DNA of 64,000 bases from Corynebacterium sp. KPL1814 (GTDB lineage Bacteria; Actinomycetota; Actinomycetes; Mycobacteriales; Mycobacteriaceae), in the NCBI RefSeq assembly GCF_000478175.1, contig NZ_KI515776.1, positions 350,796 through 414,795 of the forward strand, given 5' to 3'. Positions 25,549-35,658 of the stretch are shown in pieces. The position numbers were made by a program, and so were the translations under genes. The notes under the pieces were generated by a model. That model saw only the letters and a list, made by a program, of their open reading frames with translations. It made no database searches and had not been told where the DNA came from. How positions within the stretch are numbered: position 1 is the stretch's first letter; each line of letters opens with the position of its first letter.

Positions 25549-26814
25549 ATGCGCATCGCCATGATTTCTATGCATACCTCCCCCATTGAGCAGCCTGGCT
25601 CCGGGGATGCCGGCGGAATGAACGTCTACGTTTTAAATATTGCCTGCCAATTAGTCCAGCTTGGCGTCGAGGTAGATGTCTATACCCGCGCTACCCGCCC
25701 GAGCCACAAAGAAATCGTGGAAGTGGCCCCCAACCTGCGGGTGATCAACATCGTGGCCGGACCCTTTGAGGGGCTAGAAAAAGAAGATCTACCTACCCAG
25801 TTGGCAGCTTTTTCCGGCGGCGTGGTGCAATTTGCCAAGTGGCAGGGTAAAAAATATGACCTTATTCATTCCCACTATTGGCTTTCTGGCCAAGTGGGGT
25901 GGCTGCTGCGGGATCTGTGGGGCATCCCCCTCGTCCACACCGCCCACACTTTGGCCGCGGTGAAAAACGCCTACCGCACCGCCGAGGACACAGTGGAATC
26001 AGAGGCGCGGCGCATCTGCGAACAGCAATTAGTGGACAATGCAGACCTCCTCGTGGTCAATACCGATCAAGAAGCCCGCGACTTGGCCGAGCACTACGAT
26101 GCCGAGCGCGATATCATTCGCGTGGTCTCCCCGGGTGCCGACGTGGGACTTTTCACCCCTGGTACCGACCGCAACACGGAGCGCTCCCGCCGCGAGCTAG
26201 GCATCCCGCTGCATACCAAGGTCGTGGCCTTTGTGGGGCGCCTGCAGAAATTCAAGGGGCCGGAGGTGCTCATCCGCACCGCCGCGGAGCTCTGCCGCCG
26301 TGAGCCCACCCGCGATTTTCGGGTGCTCATCTGCGGTGGACCATCTGGAGCCAATGCCTCACCGGAGGCGTATAGGGAACTGGCGCGGGAGTTGGGCGTC
26401 GAAAAGCGCGTGCGCTTTTTAGGCCCCCGCCCGCCCGAAGAGCTGGTGGGCGTGTACCGCGCCGCCGATATTGTGGCGGTGCCCAGCTACAACGAGTCCT
26501 TTGGCCTGGTGGCGCTCGAGGCCCAGGCTTCTGGCACGCCGGTCGTCGCTGCGGCCGTGGGTGGGTTGCCCATCGCCGTCGTCGATGGTGAGACCGGCCT
26601 GCTGGTACCGTCCCACGACCCGCAGGAGTGGGCGGATTCCTTGAGCCAGCTGCTTGATGATGACGCCCGGCGCATCGCCATGGGCGAGGCCGCCGTCGCG
26701 CATGCCGCGCGCTTTAGCTGGACCAACACGGCCCGAGAGTTGACGGAGATTTATGCCGAAGCCCAGCAGATTCCCGTGCCTGACTGCCACCAACGCCGGG
26801 CGATGGGAGATTAG
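25549..26814 (+). CDS. mshA: D-inositol-3-phosphate glycosyltransferase MshA (mycothiol synthesis)
   Basis: MshA transfers GlcNAc from UDP-GlcNAc to 1L-inositol-1-phosphate, the first step of mycothiol synthesis. The 421-aa GT-B protein shows [21 protein letters not shown] at the N-terminus (acceptor and nucleotide-loop region), [21 protein letters not shown] and the C-terminal GT4 E-x7-E motif [20 protein letters not shown]. The ATG at 25549 agrees with the family N-terminus and a -10 just upstream. It is followed 41 bp later by gpmA. Confidence 0.95.
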   Translation: MRIAMISMHTSPIEQPGSGDAGGMNVYVLNIACQLVQLGVEVDVYTRATRPSHKEIVEVAPNLRVINIVAGPFEGLEKEDLPTQLAAFSGGVVQFAKWQGKKYDLIHSHYWLSGQVGWLLRDLWGIPLVHTAHTLAAVKNAYRTAEDTVESEARRICEQQLVDNADLLVVNTDQEARDLAEHYDAERDIIRVVSPGADVGLFTPGTDRNTERSRRELGIPLHTKVVAFVGRLQKFKGPEVLIRTAAELCRREPTRDFRVLICGGPSGANASPEAYRELARELGVEKRVRFLGPRPPEELVGVYRAADIVAVPSYNESFGLVALEAQASGTPVVAAAVGGLPIAVVDGETGLLVPSHDPQEWADSLSQLLDDDARRIAMGEAAVAHAARFSWTNTARELTEIYAEAQQIPVPDCHQRRAMGD

Positions 26815-26855
26815 CTTCACTGACGCGCCGGGCGGTTTCGTGGCATGCTGGAGGC

Positions 26856-27602
26856 ATGACTAACGGAAAACTGATTCTTCTTCGTCACGGCCAATCCACC
26901 TGGAATGAATCCAACCAATTTACCGGTTGGGTCGATGTTGATCTGACAGAAAAGGGCGAGGCAGAGGCCAAGCGCGGCGGCGAGCTGCTCGCGCACGAAG
27001 GCATCCTGCCCAACGTGCTGTACACCTCGTTGCTGCGCCGCGCCATCCGCACCGCCAATATCGCGCTGGACGCAGCCGACCGCCACTGGATCCCGGTCAT
27101 CCGCAACTGGCGCCTCAATGAGCGCCACTACGGTGCGCTGCAGGGCCTGAACAAGGCCGAAACCAAGGAAGAATATGGCGAGGACCAGTTCATGGCATGG
27201 CGCCGTTCCTATGACACGCGCCCGCCCGAGCTTGCCGATGACGCCGAGTACTCCCAGGCCAACGACCCCCGCTACGCGGACTTGGACAAGGTCCCACAGA
27301 CGGAGTGCCTGAAGGACGTTGTCGAGCGCTTCGTGCCCTACTTCGAGGAAGAGATCCTGCCGCGGGCCAAGAAGGGCGAGTCCGTCATGATCGCAGCGCA
27401 CGGCAACTCCCTGCGCGCGTTGGTCAAGCACCTCGATGGCATTTCCGATGATGACATCGCAGGGCTGAATATTCCGACCGGTATCCCGCTGGTCTACGAG
27501 ATTGCGGAGGATGGCTCCGTGGTCAACGAGGGCGGCACCTACCTAGACCCAGAGGCCGCCGAGGCCGGGGCCGCTGCCGTCGCCGCGCAGGGTGGCAAGT
27601 AA
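26856..27602 (+). CDS. gpmA: 2,3-bisphosphoglycerate-dependent phosphoglycerate mutase
   Basis: This glycolytic enzyme interconverts 3- and 2-phosphoglycerate. The 248-aa protein has the phospho-His motif [20 protein letters not shown] at residues 6-25, the [20 protein letters not shown] segment, and the second His in [11 protein letters not shown]. The length is normal for GpmA. GGAGG ends 2-3 nt before the ATG region. A strong hairpin follows the stop. Confidence 0.96.
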   Translation: MTNGKLILLRHGQSTWNESNQFTGWVDVDLTEKGEAEAKRGGELLAHEGILPNVLYTSLLRRAIRTANIALDAADRHWIPVIRNWRLNERHYGALQGLNKAETKEEYGEDQFMAWRRSYDTRPPELADDAEYSQANDPRYADLDKVPQTECLKDVVERFVPYFEEEILPRAKKGESVMIAAHGNSLRALVKHLDGISDDDIAGLNIPTGIPLVYEIAEDGSVVNEGGTYLDPEAAEAGAAAVAAQGGK

Positions 27603-27617
27603 CCTACCGCTGCATAT

Positions 27618-27649
27618 AAGTCCCTGGGGAGGTGCTCCCTGGGGACTTT
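27618..27649 (+). terminator. Hairpin between gpmA and senX3
   Basis: AAGTCCC (27618-27624) pairs with GGGACTT (27642-27648), with a second stacked stem GGGAG/CTCCC inside. It is followed by TTCTAATGG. It may end the gpmA transcript. The only SD-like sequence for the senX3 ATG at 27653 lies in its 3' arm, so it could also restrict senX3 translation. Confidence 0.55.
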
Positions 27650-27652
27650 CTA

Positions 27653-28933
27653 ATGGTTAGGCTTAAAGACGTGGAATTAATTTTTGTCTTTCTCGCGGGG
27701 GTGCTCGCCTGCGCGGTGGCGCTGCCATTAATTTCCCGGGTGCGCGAGCGCATGGCACGCCGCCATCGCGCCAGCGATGCCCAGGCAAACCAGGTCACTA
27801 CCGTGAGCCAAGGCCTGCATCTTGCGGTTCAAGGCTCTCCCACGGCGCTGACGGTGCTCGATAGAAATCAGGAAATCATCCTGTCCAATCCCGCGGCGCA
27901 CGAGATGTCCGTGGTCCACGATCGCGCCGTCAATCCGGAGATTTGGAAGACCGCGGAGCAGGTCTTTGAGGATAAGGAAACCCGCACCGTGGACCTGGCC
28001 ATCCCTAAGCGCCGCACCGGGCACCGCGTCACGCAGATCAAGGCCGTTATCAAGCCGCTGACGCTGAACGATAGCCGCTTTATCATCATCTACGGCACCG
28101 ATGAGAGCGAAAACGTGCGCATGGAATCCGCGCGCCGCGATTTCGTGGCCAACGTCTCCCACGAGCTGAAAACCCCGGTGGGTGGCATCGCGCTGCTGGC
28201 AGAGGCCCTGCTCCAGGATCCAGAGGATCCAGAGCACGTGAAGTACTTCGGTACCAAAGTGCAAAAAGAGGCCAACCGCATGGCGGATATGGTCAGCGAG
28301 CTCATCTCCCTGTCCAAGCTGCAGGGTGCCGAAGCGCTACCGGAGATGGAACCGCTCTACGTAGACGATCTCATTGGCGAGGCTATTTCGCGCAACCAGC
28401 TCGCAGCAGACGCGCACTCCATTAAATTGACCCAAGGGCCTTCAGAAGGCGTGCAGGTCAACGGCGACCGTTCCCTTTTGGTAACGGCACTATCCAACCT
28501 CATTTCCAACGCGATTAATTATTCGCCGGAGGAATTGCCGGTCTCCGTCTCGCAGAAAGTGGTGGGGGATGACGTCGTGCTTATCCGGGTAACGGACCGC
28601 GGCATAGGCATCCCGCCGGAGCATCAAAAGCGCGTCTTCGAGCGCTTTTTCCGCGTTGACCAAGCCCGGTCGCGGCAGACGGGAGGCACTGGCCTAGGAT
28701 TAGCAATTGTCAAACACGTGGTGGCCAACCACGGGGGCAATATCAAGCTGTGGTCGCGCCCGGGCACGGGCTCTACTTTCACCATCGAGTTGCCCCTATA
28801 TAAGGAAAAGAAGCCAGCGCACGAGGCTGACTTGCAGGATAATGAAGACAAGGAATCCGTCGATGCGGCGGCTCCTGGGCTTCAGCGTGCAGTAGCACGC
28901 GTTGCAGCACGTCGAAAGGATAAAGCACAATGA
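27653..28933 (+). CDS. senX3: SenX3-type sensor histidine kinase
   Basis: This is the membrane kinase of the SenX3-RegX3 system, which responds to phosphate limitation in mycobacteria; the orthologous pair in corynebacteria is also known as CgtS3/R3. The 426-aa protein has an N-terminal membrane helix (about 10-28), a PAS-like domain (about 50-155), HisKA with FVANVSHELKTPVGG (His about 173) and HATPase motifs including RVTDRGIGIP and TGGTGLGLAIVKH. I prefer ATG 27653 to a GTG at 27632. Its end overlaps the regX3 ATG by four bases. Confidence 0.92.
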   Translation: MVRLKDVELIFVFLAGVLACAVALPLISRVRERMARRHRASDAQANQVTTVSQGLHLAVQGSPTALTVLDRNQEIILSNPAAHEMSVVHDRAVNPEIWKTAEQVFEDKETRTVDLAIPKRRTGHRVTQIKAVIKPLTLNDSRFIIIYGTDESENVRMESARRDFVANVSHELKTPVGGIALLAEALLQDPEDPEHVKYFGTKVQKEANRMADMVSELISLSKLQGAEALPEMEPLYVDDLIGEAISRNQLAADAHSIKLTQGPSEGVQVNGDRSLLVTALSNLISNAINYSPEELPVSVSQKVVGDDVVLIRVTDRGIGIPPEHQKRVFERFFRVDQARSRQTGGTGLGLAIVKHVVANHGGNIKLWSRPGTGSTFTIELPLYKEKKPAHEADLQDNEDKESVDAAAPGLQRAVARVAARRKDKAQ

Positions 28934-29640
28934 CCACCATTCTCATCGTGGAAGATGAAGAGTCGCTGGCCGATCCGCTGGCATTCTTACTCCGCAAGGA
29001 AGGTTTCGAGCCGATTATCGCCCTCGATGGCCCATCCGCGCTGGAGAAATTCGCCGAAAATGACATCGACATCGTGCTGCTTGATCTCATGCTGCCCGGC
29101 ATGTCTGGCACCGACGTGTGCAAGCAGCTGCGCGCCACCTCCTCCGTGCCGGTCATCATGGTCACCGCGCGCGATGCGGAAATCGACAAGGTCGTGGGCC
29201 TAGAGCTGGGCGCGGATGATTACGTCACCAAACCGTATTCCTCCCGCGAGCTCATCGCCCGCATCCGCGCCGTGCTACGCCGCGGCAACGATCGGTCCTC
29301 CCGCGCGGATGCCGCGGAGAGCAGCGAGGTAGAAGACGAGCAGATCCTGTCCGGCGGCCGCGTGAAAATGGATGTGGAGCGCCACATCGTCACCGTGGCA
29401 GACGAGCCGGTGGCCATGCCACTCAAGGAGTTTGACCTGCTGGAATACCTCCTGCGCAATGCCGGGCGCGTGCTGACCCGCGGCCAGCTCATCGATCGCA
29501 TTTGGGGTGCGGATTACGTGGGTGATACTAAGACGCTAGACGTGCACATCAAGCGCCTGCGCACCAAGATTGAGGAGCACCCCTCCCGCCCGAAGCACCT
29601 GGTGACGGTGCGCGGGCTGGGCTATAAATTCGAGCTCTAG
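28930..29640 (+). CDS. regX3: RegX3-type response regulator (OmpR family)
   Basis: This is the partner of SenX3. The 236-aa protein has a receiver domain with acidic pair EDEES, the phosphoacceptor Asp in DIVLLDLMLPG (about 53) and Lys in VTKPYSSREL. A winged-helix DNA-binding domain follows (LKEFDLLEYLLRNAGRVLTR, RIWGADYVGDTKTLDVHIKR). The start codon lies in ATGA shared with the senX3 stop, showing translational coupling. Confidence 0.95.
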   Translation: MTTILIVEDEESLADPLAFLLRKEGFEPIIALDGPSALEKFAENDIDIVLLDLMLPGMSGTDVCKQLRATSSVPVIMVTARDAEIDKVVGLELGADDYVTKPYSSRELIARIRAVLRRGNDRSSRADAAESSEVEDEQILSGGRVKMDVERHIVTVADEPVAMPLKEFDLLEYLLRNAGRVLTRGQLIDRIWGADYVGDTKTLDVHIKRLRTKIEEHPSRPKHLVTVRGLGYKFEL

Positions 29641-29672
29641 CACCGGCCAGCGCTCGCGCGCCGGCCAAAACT

Positions 29673-30572
29673 CTAATACCAGCCGGCCTTGATGCTGGCT
29701 GGGTGCTGGGTGAGCTGTACGCCGTGCTCGGCGGCTTCTGCGCGGGCCTGGCACTGTGCGGCCAAAATATCGTAGCTTTCGCGCCCCATGAGCGCGACGA
29801 GCTCGTCTTCGTGCGATTGCCACATTGGCAGCGGATTGGCGTGGCAGGCGCTATCGGTAGAGCAGTACCAATCAAAGTCTTCGCCGCCATTGCCCCAACC
29901 GCGGCGGTCATATTCGCCGATGGTGGTGCGTAAAATCTCCTGCCCGTCGGGGCGCTCCTCGTAGTCCTCATAGCGCCGCAGTGGCAGCTGCCAGCATACT
30001 TCCGGCTTGACCACCGTCAGCTCCTCGCCGCTATCTACAGCCCACTGGTGCAGCGCGCAGCCAGTCCCCGTTTCCCAGCCGGCGCGATTGGCAAAGATGC
30101 AGGCGCCATCCACGATGGGGGTTTTCAGCGCCGGTTCGGGCTTACCGTCCTCGCCATCGAGCTCGTCCCATTCCAGCCAGGGCTCTAACTCATCGGTATT
30201 TTCTTGCGCCAGGAACTCATCTACCCCCGCTGGGCGCAGCTGCCAGTAGCGCGCGGGCATGCGGGAGACGGCATCGTAAAGCTGGTCCCGGTCTTGTTCA
30301 TCGGCCATATATGCACCGTGCACGCAGCAGCCCACATCGGGCTGGCTCTTGTCGATGCCCCTGCACGCCGACGTGCCAAATTGGCAGCTGTAGTGCGATT
30401 CCACCCACGTCAGATCGATGGAAAAGACGTGGTAAGGGTCGTTTGGGTTGGTAAATTCGAACCACTCCCGCGGAAAATCTGGGGCCTCTTCGTGCCCGGC
30501 TTTAATCGATGCCGCCGCTGGCGAGCTCGCGGGAAAACCTAGGTAAACGGTGTCAGATTTTGGGCGATTCAC
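29673..30572 (-). CDS. Cys-rich conserved protein of unknown function
   Basis: This 299-aa soluble protein has clustered cysteines: [57 protein letters not shown] and [14 protein letters not shown]. The spacing suggests a metal- or cluster-binding fold like the zinc/iron-chelating Cys-rich families, conserved next to regX3 and ppx in corynebacteria. No catalytic motif is recognised. The start is GTG at 30572, 8 nt after a minus-strand TACCGT (30586-30581), so it is probably leaderless. It is divergent from the ppx-like gene with 27 bp between starts. Confidence 0.75.
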   Translation of the reverse strand: MNRPKSDTVYLGFPASSPAAASIKAGHEEAPDFPREWFEFTNPNDPYHVFSIDLTWVESHYSCQFGTSACRGIDKSQPDVGCCVHGAYMADEQDRDQLYDAVSRMPARYWQLRPAGVDEFLAQENTDELEPWLEWDELDGEDGKPEPALKTPIVDGACIFANRAGWETGTGCALHQWAVDSGEELTVVKPEVCWQLPLRRYEDYEERPDGQEILRTTIGEYDRRGWGNGGEDFDWYCSTDSACHANPLPMWQSHEDELVALMGRESYDILAAQCQARAEAAEHGVQLTQHPASIKAGWY

Positions 30573-30619
30573 ACCTAACCACGGTAGACCTACTACGCTA
30601 TGGGTGTGCGATTAGGTGT
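30571..30619. promoter_or_regulatory. Inverted repeat spanning the divergent Cys-rich/ppx starts
   Basis: ACACCTAA (30571-30578) and TTAGGTGT (30612-30619) are a perfect 8-bp inverted repeat that overlaps both start codons. It could be an operator for the pair or a coincidence of coding sequence; a candidate only. Confidence 0.25.
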
Positions 30620-31535
30620 ATTAGACGTCGGAAGTAATACCGTCCACCTCGTTGCGGTCGATGCCGCAATGGGGGGACGGCCTACTCCGATGAGCGATTG
30701 GAAGACCCCACTCCGGCTGGTAGAACAGCTGGATAAGAAGGGAAACATCCACGAAAAGGGCCTGAAAAAGCTCGTTTCCGCCGTGGGTGAGGCAAGTGAG
30801 CTGGGTGACAAACTCGGGTGCTCCGAATTCATCGCCTTCGCGACCTCCGCGGTCCGCTCTGCCCCTAACTCTGAAGAGGTACTCGATGAGGTGGAAAAGC
30901 AGACCGGCGTGCGCCTGCAGATCCTCTCGGGCGTGGAGGAAGCACAGCTTACCTTCCTCGCTGCCCGCCGCTGGTACGGCTGGTCCGCCGGGCGCATCAC
31001 CAACTTGGACATCGGCGGTGGCTCCCTAGAGCTATCCACCGGTACCGATGAACACCCTGACCTGGCTTTCTCGCTCGATCTGGGCGCAGGGCGGCTGACC
31101 CACAACTGGTTCGATACCGATCCGCCGGAGAAAAAGAAGGTCAGTGCGCTGCGCGATTTCATCGATGCGGAGCTCGAGGATGCCGTCACGCAGATGAAGG
31201 CGATGGGTCCTGCCGGCCTGGCCGTGGGTACCTCGAAAACCTTCCGTACCCTCTCGCGCCTTACCGGCGCGGCACCCTCGTCTGCAGGGCCATACGTCAA
31301 GCGCACATTGACCGCGCCGGGCCTGCGCCAGTTGATTTCATTCATCACGCGCATGACTGCAGCAGACAGAGCGGACCTTGAGGGTGTAAGTTCGAACCGA
31401 TCGCACCAAATCGTCGCCGGCGCTTTGGTTGCCGAGGCAAGCATGCGAGCTCTGGGAATCGAGAAGTTGGAAATCTGCCCATGGGCGCTGCGCGAAGGTG
31501 TTATTTTGCGCCGGACCGACAAGGGATTGGAATAG
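30600..31535 (+). CDS. Ppx/GppA family phosphatase (exopolyphosphatase-like)
   Basis: This 311-aa protein belongs to the ASKHA-fold Ppx/GppA family that hydrolyses polyphosphate ends or pppGpp. It has [14 protein letters not shown] (phosphate-1 loop, residues 7-20), [11 protein letters not shown] and [16 protein letters not shown] (phosphate-2 loop, about 138-153). The length matches the short corynebacterial Ppx2 type without the C-terminal HD-like domain. The neighbouring senX3-regX3 phosphate system fits a role in phosphate storage, which is inference. Confidence 0.9.
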   Translation: MGVRLGVLDVGSNTVHLVAVDAAMGGRPTPMSDWKTPLRLVEQLDKKGNIHEKGLKKLVSAVGEASELGDKLGCSEFIAFATSAVRSAPNSEEVLDEVEKQTGVRLQILSGVEEAQLTFLAARRWYGWSAGRITNLDIGGGSLELSTGTDEHPDLAFSLDLGAGRLTHNWFDTDPPEKKKVSALRDFIDAELEDAVTQMKAMGPAGLAVGTSKTFRTLSRLTGAAPSSAGPYVKRTLTAPGLRQLISFITRMTAADRADLEGVSSNRSHQIVAGALVAEASMRALGIEKLEICPWALREGVILRRTDKGLE

Positions 31536-31544
31536 GAAGAGATC

Positions 31545-32723
31545 ATGGCTGACGAAAAACAGTTGACCGTGGCCGAGCTGCTGGCTCGCAATAAGAAGGA
31601 CCGCACGGATAAGGACGAGAAGACCTCTCGCCGCCGTCGGCGCAGCCTCGATGAAGGCGGCGTATCCGTTGCCGAGCTCACCGGTAGCCTGAAGAAGGTA
31701 AAGTCCACCCCGCCTGAGGCGAAGCACACCAACGTATCCATCGATGATGACGCCCCTGTCATCCGCGCGCCGAAGTCCAAGGACGAACAATCCGGACAGG
31801 ATAAGGCTCAGCAGGCGAGCGATTCCACGGCGAAGCCGACCGGTTCCAAGCCTGCGCAAAAGCTATCCCAGCCTAAATCCACTTCCCCTAAGCCGGCCGC
31901 CGAGAAGCCTTCCGCTGGTACCCCCACCGCGTCCCCGGCCCCGAAGCAGAACGGGAAGCCGAGTGAGCCGACCGCTTCTCCCAAGCCAGCGGCGGGGTCT
32001 GCCTCGCGGCCGACGGCCAAGCCTGCCCCAGGACAGAAGGCAAACGCGCAGGCGGCAAAGAAGCCTGCGCAGTCGGAGCCAGAGGACAAGGCGAGCGCTA
32101 AGGACGCTGAGAAGAAGTCTCATCAGCCGTCCGCGGATGACACTGCGGTGATGCAGCGCATCGATAAGTCGCAGTCCTCGCAGGACAAGCGCAAGGACGC
32201 TGCTGACGCCGCTGAATCCAGCGCCAAGGAAAAGGCGGGAGCAGCTGGCGCTGCCGCCGGTGCAGGTGCTGCTGCAGCGAGCGCAGCGGGAGCGAAGGCC
32301 GACGCGAAGAACTCAGCAGGCGCCAAGGATGCTAAGGACACCAAGGACGCTGGAACCAAGGGCAAGTCTGCCGCGCCAACGCAGAAGCCTGCGGCGACCG
32401 CGAAGAAATCCGACGATACCGGCGAGCTGTCCCAGGTGCGGGACGAGGAAGTCACCGAAGAGCACGAGAAGCTCAACCCCATGTCCATCGTCATCATGGT
32501 GGTTGTGGGGATCGTCTTGGCGGTCGTCATCTTCAAGGGCTTTGAAGTGCTTTGGGATAACTTCCCGCGCGTCGTCGTGGCCATCTTGGCGCTCTGCGTG
32601 ACCGCAATTATGGCCGGCGTTACGCATGCGCTGCGCACCGCCCGAGATGGCTTCTCCATGTCCCTTGCGGGCATTACCGGCCTCATATTGACCTTTGGGC
32701 CACTGCTTTTGGTTATGCTTTAA
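31545..32723 (+). CDS. Membrane protein with a long Ala/Lys/Pro-rich domain
   Basis: This 392-aa protein has a charged N-terminus (about 1-65), a low-complexity region rich in Ala, Lys, Pro and Ser (about 70-290) and three C-terminal membrane helices ([18 protein letters not shown] and two more). The topology suggests a large disordered cytoplasmic domain on a membrane anchor. It starts 9 bp after the Ppx-like gene behind GGAAGAG, so the two are one transcript. Function unknown. Confidence 0.75.
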   Translation: MADEKQLTVAELLARNKKDRTDKDEKTSRRRRRSLDEGGVSVAELTGSLKKVKSTPPEAKHTNVSIDDDAPVIRAPKSKDEQSGQDKAQQASDSTAKPTGSKPAQKLSQPKSTSPKPAAEKPSAGTPTASPAPKQNGKPSEPTASPKPAAGSASRPTAKPAPGQKANAQAAKKPAQSEPEDKASAKDAEKKSHQPSADDTAVMQRIDKSQSSQDKRKDAADAAESSAKEKAGAAGAAAGAGAAAASAAGAKADAKNSAGAKDAKDTKDAGTKGKSAAPTQKPAATAKKSDDTGELSQVRDEEVTEEHEKLNPMSIVIMVVVGIVLAVVIFKGFEVLWDNFPRVVVAILALCVTAIMAGVTHALRTARDGFSMSLAGITGLILTFGPLLLVML

Positions 32724-32743
32724 ACCAGCGACTGGCTGAGAAC

Positions 32744-32778
32744 CACCCGGCTGCTTCCTAGATGGAGGTAGCCGGGTG
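32744..32778 (+). terminator. Terminator after the Ala/Lys-rich membrane protein
   Basis: CACCCGGCT (32744-32752) and AGCCGGGTG (32770-32778) form a 9-bp stem followed by TCGTTATTTTT, a usable intrinsic terminator. Confidence 0.75.
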
Positions 32779-32804
32779 TCGTTATTTTTGGCATGGTGGA
32801 GACT

Positions 32805-33596
32805 ATGACAAAGATTGCAATTTTAGGTGGAGGACAAATCGGTGAGGCTTTGACCTCGGGTCTTGTGGAATCGGGTTTTAATGCTTCCGATATCACGGTG
32901 ACCAACCGCACCGCCTCCCGCGGTGAAGAACTCAAGAGCAACTATGGCGTTAACGTCTCGGCGGATAATGCCGCGGCGGTCGACGGCGCGGATTATATCT
33001 TCGCGTCCGTCAAGCCTTATGCCATCCTGGACCTGCTGAGTGAGATTAACCCGGCCAAGGACGCCGTGGTGGTCTCTATGGCCGCTGGGCTGACCCTGGA
33101 GGCCTTGCAGGCCGCCGCGGGCGAGGGCGTGCCGGTCGTGCGCGTCATGCCCAATACGCCGATGCTGGTGCGCCGCGGCATGTGCACCTGTGCTGCCGGT
33201 GAGCACGTGACCGAGGCACAGATGAACGGTGTCACGGAGCTGCTCGAGGCAGTCGGTGAGGTCGCGGTCATTCCGGAAAAGAACATCGACGCCGCCACCG
33301 CGCTGGCTGGTTCTTCCCCGGCCTACTTCTTCCTCGTGGCGGAGGCGCTTGTCGATGCCGGAGTGCAGCTCGGCCTACCCCGCGATATCGCCGAAAAGCT
33401 CGCCGCACAGGCGGCTGCCGGCGCCGGCGATATGCTGGCCAACTCAGGCCGCTCGGCGACGCAGCTGCGCGCAGGCGTAACCTCGCCAGGCGGCACCACC
33501 GCTGCGGCCGTGCGCGAGCTGGAAGAGTCCGGATTGCGTGGCGCCTTCTACCGCGCCGCCGAGGCATGCTCCGATAAGGCCAAGGAACTGGGCTAG
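32805..33596 (+). CDS. proC: Pyrroline-5-carboxylate reductase
   Basis: ProC makes proline from pyrroline-5-carboxylate with NAD(P)H in the cytoplasm. The protein starts MTKIAILGGGQIGEALTSGL, with the dinucleotide loop GGGQIG. It has VVRVMPNTPMLVRRGM and the C-terminal signature AGVTSPGGTTAAAVRELEES. I chose the ATG at 32805 (263 aa) because the in-frame ATG at 32793 would place the GGTGGAG Shine-Dalgarno sequence inside the gene. Confidence 0.94.
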   Translation: MTKIAILGGGQIGEALTSGLVESGFNASDITVTNRTASRGEELKSNYGVNVSADNAAAVDGADYIFASVKPYAILDLLSEINPAKDAVVVSMAAGLTLEALQAAAGEGVPVVRVMPNTPMLVRRGMCTCAAGEHVTEAQMNGVTELLEAVGEVAVIPEKNIDAATALAGSSPAYFFLVAEALVDAGVQLGLPRDIAEKLAAQAAAGAGDMLANSGRSATQLRAGVTSPGGTTAAAVRELEESGLRGAFYRAAEACSDKAKELG

Positions 33597-33616
33597 GAGC
33601 CCGCCTAATGCGGCCC

Positions 33617-33660
33617 GTTCCCCGCGGTGGGGGTGTATTACCTCTTGCCACGCGGGGGAC
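33617..33660 (+). terminator. Hairpin after proC
   Basis: The G+C-rich arms GTTCCCCGCGGTGG (33617-33630) and CCACGCGGGGGAC (33648-33660) pair with one bulge, 20 bp after the proC stop. No long T-run follows. Confidence 0.5.
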
Positions 33661-33847
33661 CATACGGGAGCCATGAGGCGGTTGTTACGCAGCGCTTTTG
33701 GCGGTGAACTGAACAACTGCTGTGAAAAAATTTGGCACTTGGGTCGCATTAGTCACATGTTTCACGATAGGCTGGAACGAGCACGTGCGTGAAGTCCTGT
33801 GGGAGGGGAAGCCTACAGCGCGTAACGAGCTGAAGGGTTAGATAATT

Positions 33848-34036
33848 ATGGCAAATGAAGAAAAAGGAACCTTTCTGACGATCGCGGAGGTCGCCGAAAT
33901 CATGCGCGTCTCCAAGATGACTGTCTACCGTTTGGTTCACGCAGGCGAAATGCCGGCAGTCCGCGTCGGACGCTCTTTCCGCGTTCACGAGTCTGCCGTC
34001 AACGAGTACCTCGAGGCATCCGTTTACGGAGCGTAG
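33848..34036 (+). CDS. BldC-like small helix-turn-helix protein (excisionase-type)
   Basis: This 62-aa MerR/excisionase-type winged-helix protein reads TIAEVAEIMRVSKMTVYRLV, then GEMPAVRVGRSFRVHESAV. It is the size and pattern of actinobacterial BldC proteins, DNA-binding regulators of development and stress in streptomycetes. Despite the excisionase-like fold there is no integrase nearby, so it is probably a core regulator. It has its own 250-bp upstream region and a terminator hairpin downstream. Confidence 0.88.
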   Translation: MANEEKGTFLTIAEVAEIMRVSKMTVYRLVHAGEMPAVRVGRSFRVHESAVNEYLEASVYGA

Positions 34037-34054
34037 GGTCTCGCGCCTTCAAGG

Positions 34055-34102
34055 CAGCGCCCACTTCTGTTGGCCACTTTTGGTCAGCGGTGGTGGGCGC
34101 TG
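34055..34102 (+). terminator. Terminator after the BldC-like gene
   Basis: CAGCGCCCAC (34055-34064) and GTGGGCGCTG (34093-34102) form a perfect 10-bp stem followed by TCTCGTTTT. Confidence 0.7.
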
Positions 34103-34311
34103 TCTCGTTTTACCGCGCGCTCCTTTTCCGCGGGTCCTCGCTGGGGTCACTTTTGGAGACGCGCTGGGGACTAGGTAGGATAGATCGCATTCGTGTCGGC
34201 ACGCCGTGATGGCCCGCATATGTGCGGCCAAGGTGGCAAAGAGTGCACCTTTGTCGTTTCAGGCGCCGGCAGGTTCACAGTACGTACTAAAAGAAAGTGA
34301 GGACGCCTGTT

Positions 34312-34413
34312 ATGGGTTCTGTCATCAAGAAGCGCCGCAAGCGCATGTCCAAGAAGAAGCACCGCAAGATGCTGCGCCGCACCCGCGTGCAGCGTCGTAA
34401 GTTGGGTAAGTAA
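34312..34413 (+). CDS. Small ribosomal subunit protein bS22 (AURKAIP1/COX24 domain)
   Basis: This 33-aa very basic protein, [20 protein letters not shown] followed by [13 protein letters not shown], matches the actinobacterial 30S protein bS22 first seen in mycobacterial ribosome structures. Nearly half the residues are Lys or Arg. AAGTGAGGA lies 9 nt or so before the ATG, and a strong terminator follows. It is too short for ordinary gene calling. Confidence 0.92.
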   Translation: MGSVIKKRRKRMSKKKHRKMLRRTRVQRRKLGK

Positions 34414-34431
34414 ACCCAACCGCCCAGGATT

Positions 34432-34468
34432 CCTCCGCACCGCGCTTTAGCGCGGCGGCGGAGGTTTT
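34432..34468 (+). terminator. Terminator of the bS22 gene
   Basis: CCTCCGC (34432-34438) pairs with GCGGAGG (34458-34464), with an inner CCGCGC/GCGCGG stem, followed by TTTTCTGGTTTT. It also stands 60 bp from the convergent HAD-phosphatase stop. Confidence 0.85.
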
Positions 34469-34523
34469 CTGGTTTTAGGAACGGAGCTGCGCCTATGCGG
34501 AGAGCGCTCCGCCCCGAAAGCCG

Positions 34524-35585
34524 TTACTTCCGGAAATAGCGCCAGCCGCCATAGGAAAAGGCGGCCGTGACAAGCGCTGGGAGGCCAAAGGCGCGGATGG
34601 CGCGGCGGATGGAGCGGTAGTCGCGGACGATCCAGCCGCGCTCCTCTGCGATGCGGCGCAGCTTGCGGTCCGGGTTGATGGCCACGGGGGTGCCCACCAT
34701 GGTGAGCATGGGTATGTCATTGGCGGAGTCGGAGTAGGCGGTACACCGATCCAAATCGAGGCCCTCGATGGTAGCGAGGGCGGCCACGGCGTGCTTCTTG
34801 CCTGGGCCGTGGAGGATATCGCCCACCAAGCGGCCGGTGAATTTGCCGTCTTCTACCTCCGCGACGGTACCGAGGGCGCCGGTAAAACCGAAGCGACGCG
34901 CCAAGACCTGCGCGAGCTGGACTGGGGTAGCGGTAACCAGCCACACCTGTTGGCCGGCGGCCAGGTGCATCTCAGCGAGCTGCGTGGTGCCGGGGTACGC
35001 GCGGCGGGCGAGCGAGGCTTCGACGATTTCCTCGCAGAGATTGATGAGCTCGTCCACGCTGCGGCCTTTGACAAACTCCAACGCCTGCGCGCGGCCATCG
35101 GCAACGTCTTTTGCATTCTCCGCGCCAGAGAGGCGGAATTTTAGTTGTTTCCAGGCCACTGGGAGTATCTCAGAGATGCGGATATAGCGCCGACGGGCGA
35201 GCCCAAAGCCGAATTCCACCAAGGAGGAACCCTGAACGAGGGTATTGTCTACGTCGAAAAAGGCGGCGGCGCCGACATCGACGGGGACGTCCGGATCCTG
35301 GTCCGTAATGCGCTGGGAACCTGCGGCGTCATAAGAACCGGAGACGGAGGCGATGCCGGAGGCGAAGTCCTCGAGCTCGAGCCCAAACTCCTCCAAAGCT
35401 GCGGCAGCGGCCGCTTCACCTGCGGCGCGCTGTTCTTCCTCGCCCAAGGGGGCCAGCGCCTGATTTTCTAAGAAGTTGCGCAGATTACCGCGCGAGGCCG
35501 TCCAATTGGCCAAAAAGTCGCGGGGAGATTCGGGGAATCCGGGGGGAGGTATAGCGGACACGAGTGGGATAAACAGCTTTCGCAA
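34524..35585 (-). CDS. HAD-IB family phosphatase (SerB-like)
   Basis: This 353-aa protein has HAD motif [16 protein letters not shown] (about 105-119, with DVDNT), motif II in [12 protein letters not shown], and motif [13 protein letters not shown] with the paired Asp. A cap domain lies between, as in HAD-IB enzymes. The substrate is unknown; many relatives act on small phosphate esters or lysophospholipid intermediates. The N-terminal 100 residues are not part of the HAD fold. The start is TTG at 35585; a downstream start cannot be excluded. C-terminal residues 325-350 are weakly hydrophobic. Confidence 0.85.
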   Translation of the reverse strand: MRKLFIPLVSAIPPPGFPESPRDFLANWTASRGNLRNFLENQALAPLGEEEQRAAGEAAAAAALEEFGLELEDFASGIASVSGSYDAAGSQRITDQDPDVPVDVGAAAFFDVDNTLVQGSSLVEFGFGLARRRYIRISEILPVAWKQLKFRLSGAENAKDVADGRAQALEFVKGRSVDELINLCEEIVEASLARRAYPGTTQLAEMHLAAGQQVWLVTATPVQLAQVLARRFGFTGALGTVAEVEDGKFTGRLVGDILHGPGKKHAVAALATIEGLDLDRCTAYSDSANDIPMLTMVGTPVAINPDRKLRRIAEERGWIVRDYRSIRRAIRAFGLPALVTAAFSYGGWRYFRK

Positions 35586-35658
35586 ACGCGGGGTGGACTA
35601 ACATGTCCATAGTAAACGTTTCCCCTGTCTGCGTCCTTATGAGGAGAATCCCGCCCCT

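Noticed and set aside
31800..32400. Possible repeat array or CRISPR-like region in the Ala/Lys-rich gene
   Set aside because: The repetition is low-complexity coding sequence without regular spacers or conserved repeat units.
33848..34036. Excisionase of a mobile element
   Set aside because: The small HTH protein has no integrase, att repeats or phage genes nearby and fits the core BldC-like family instead.
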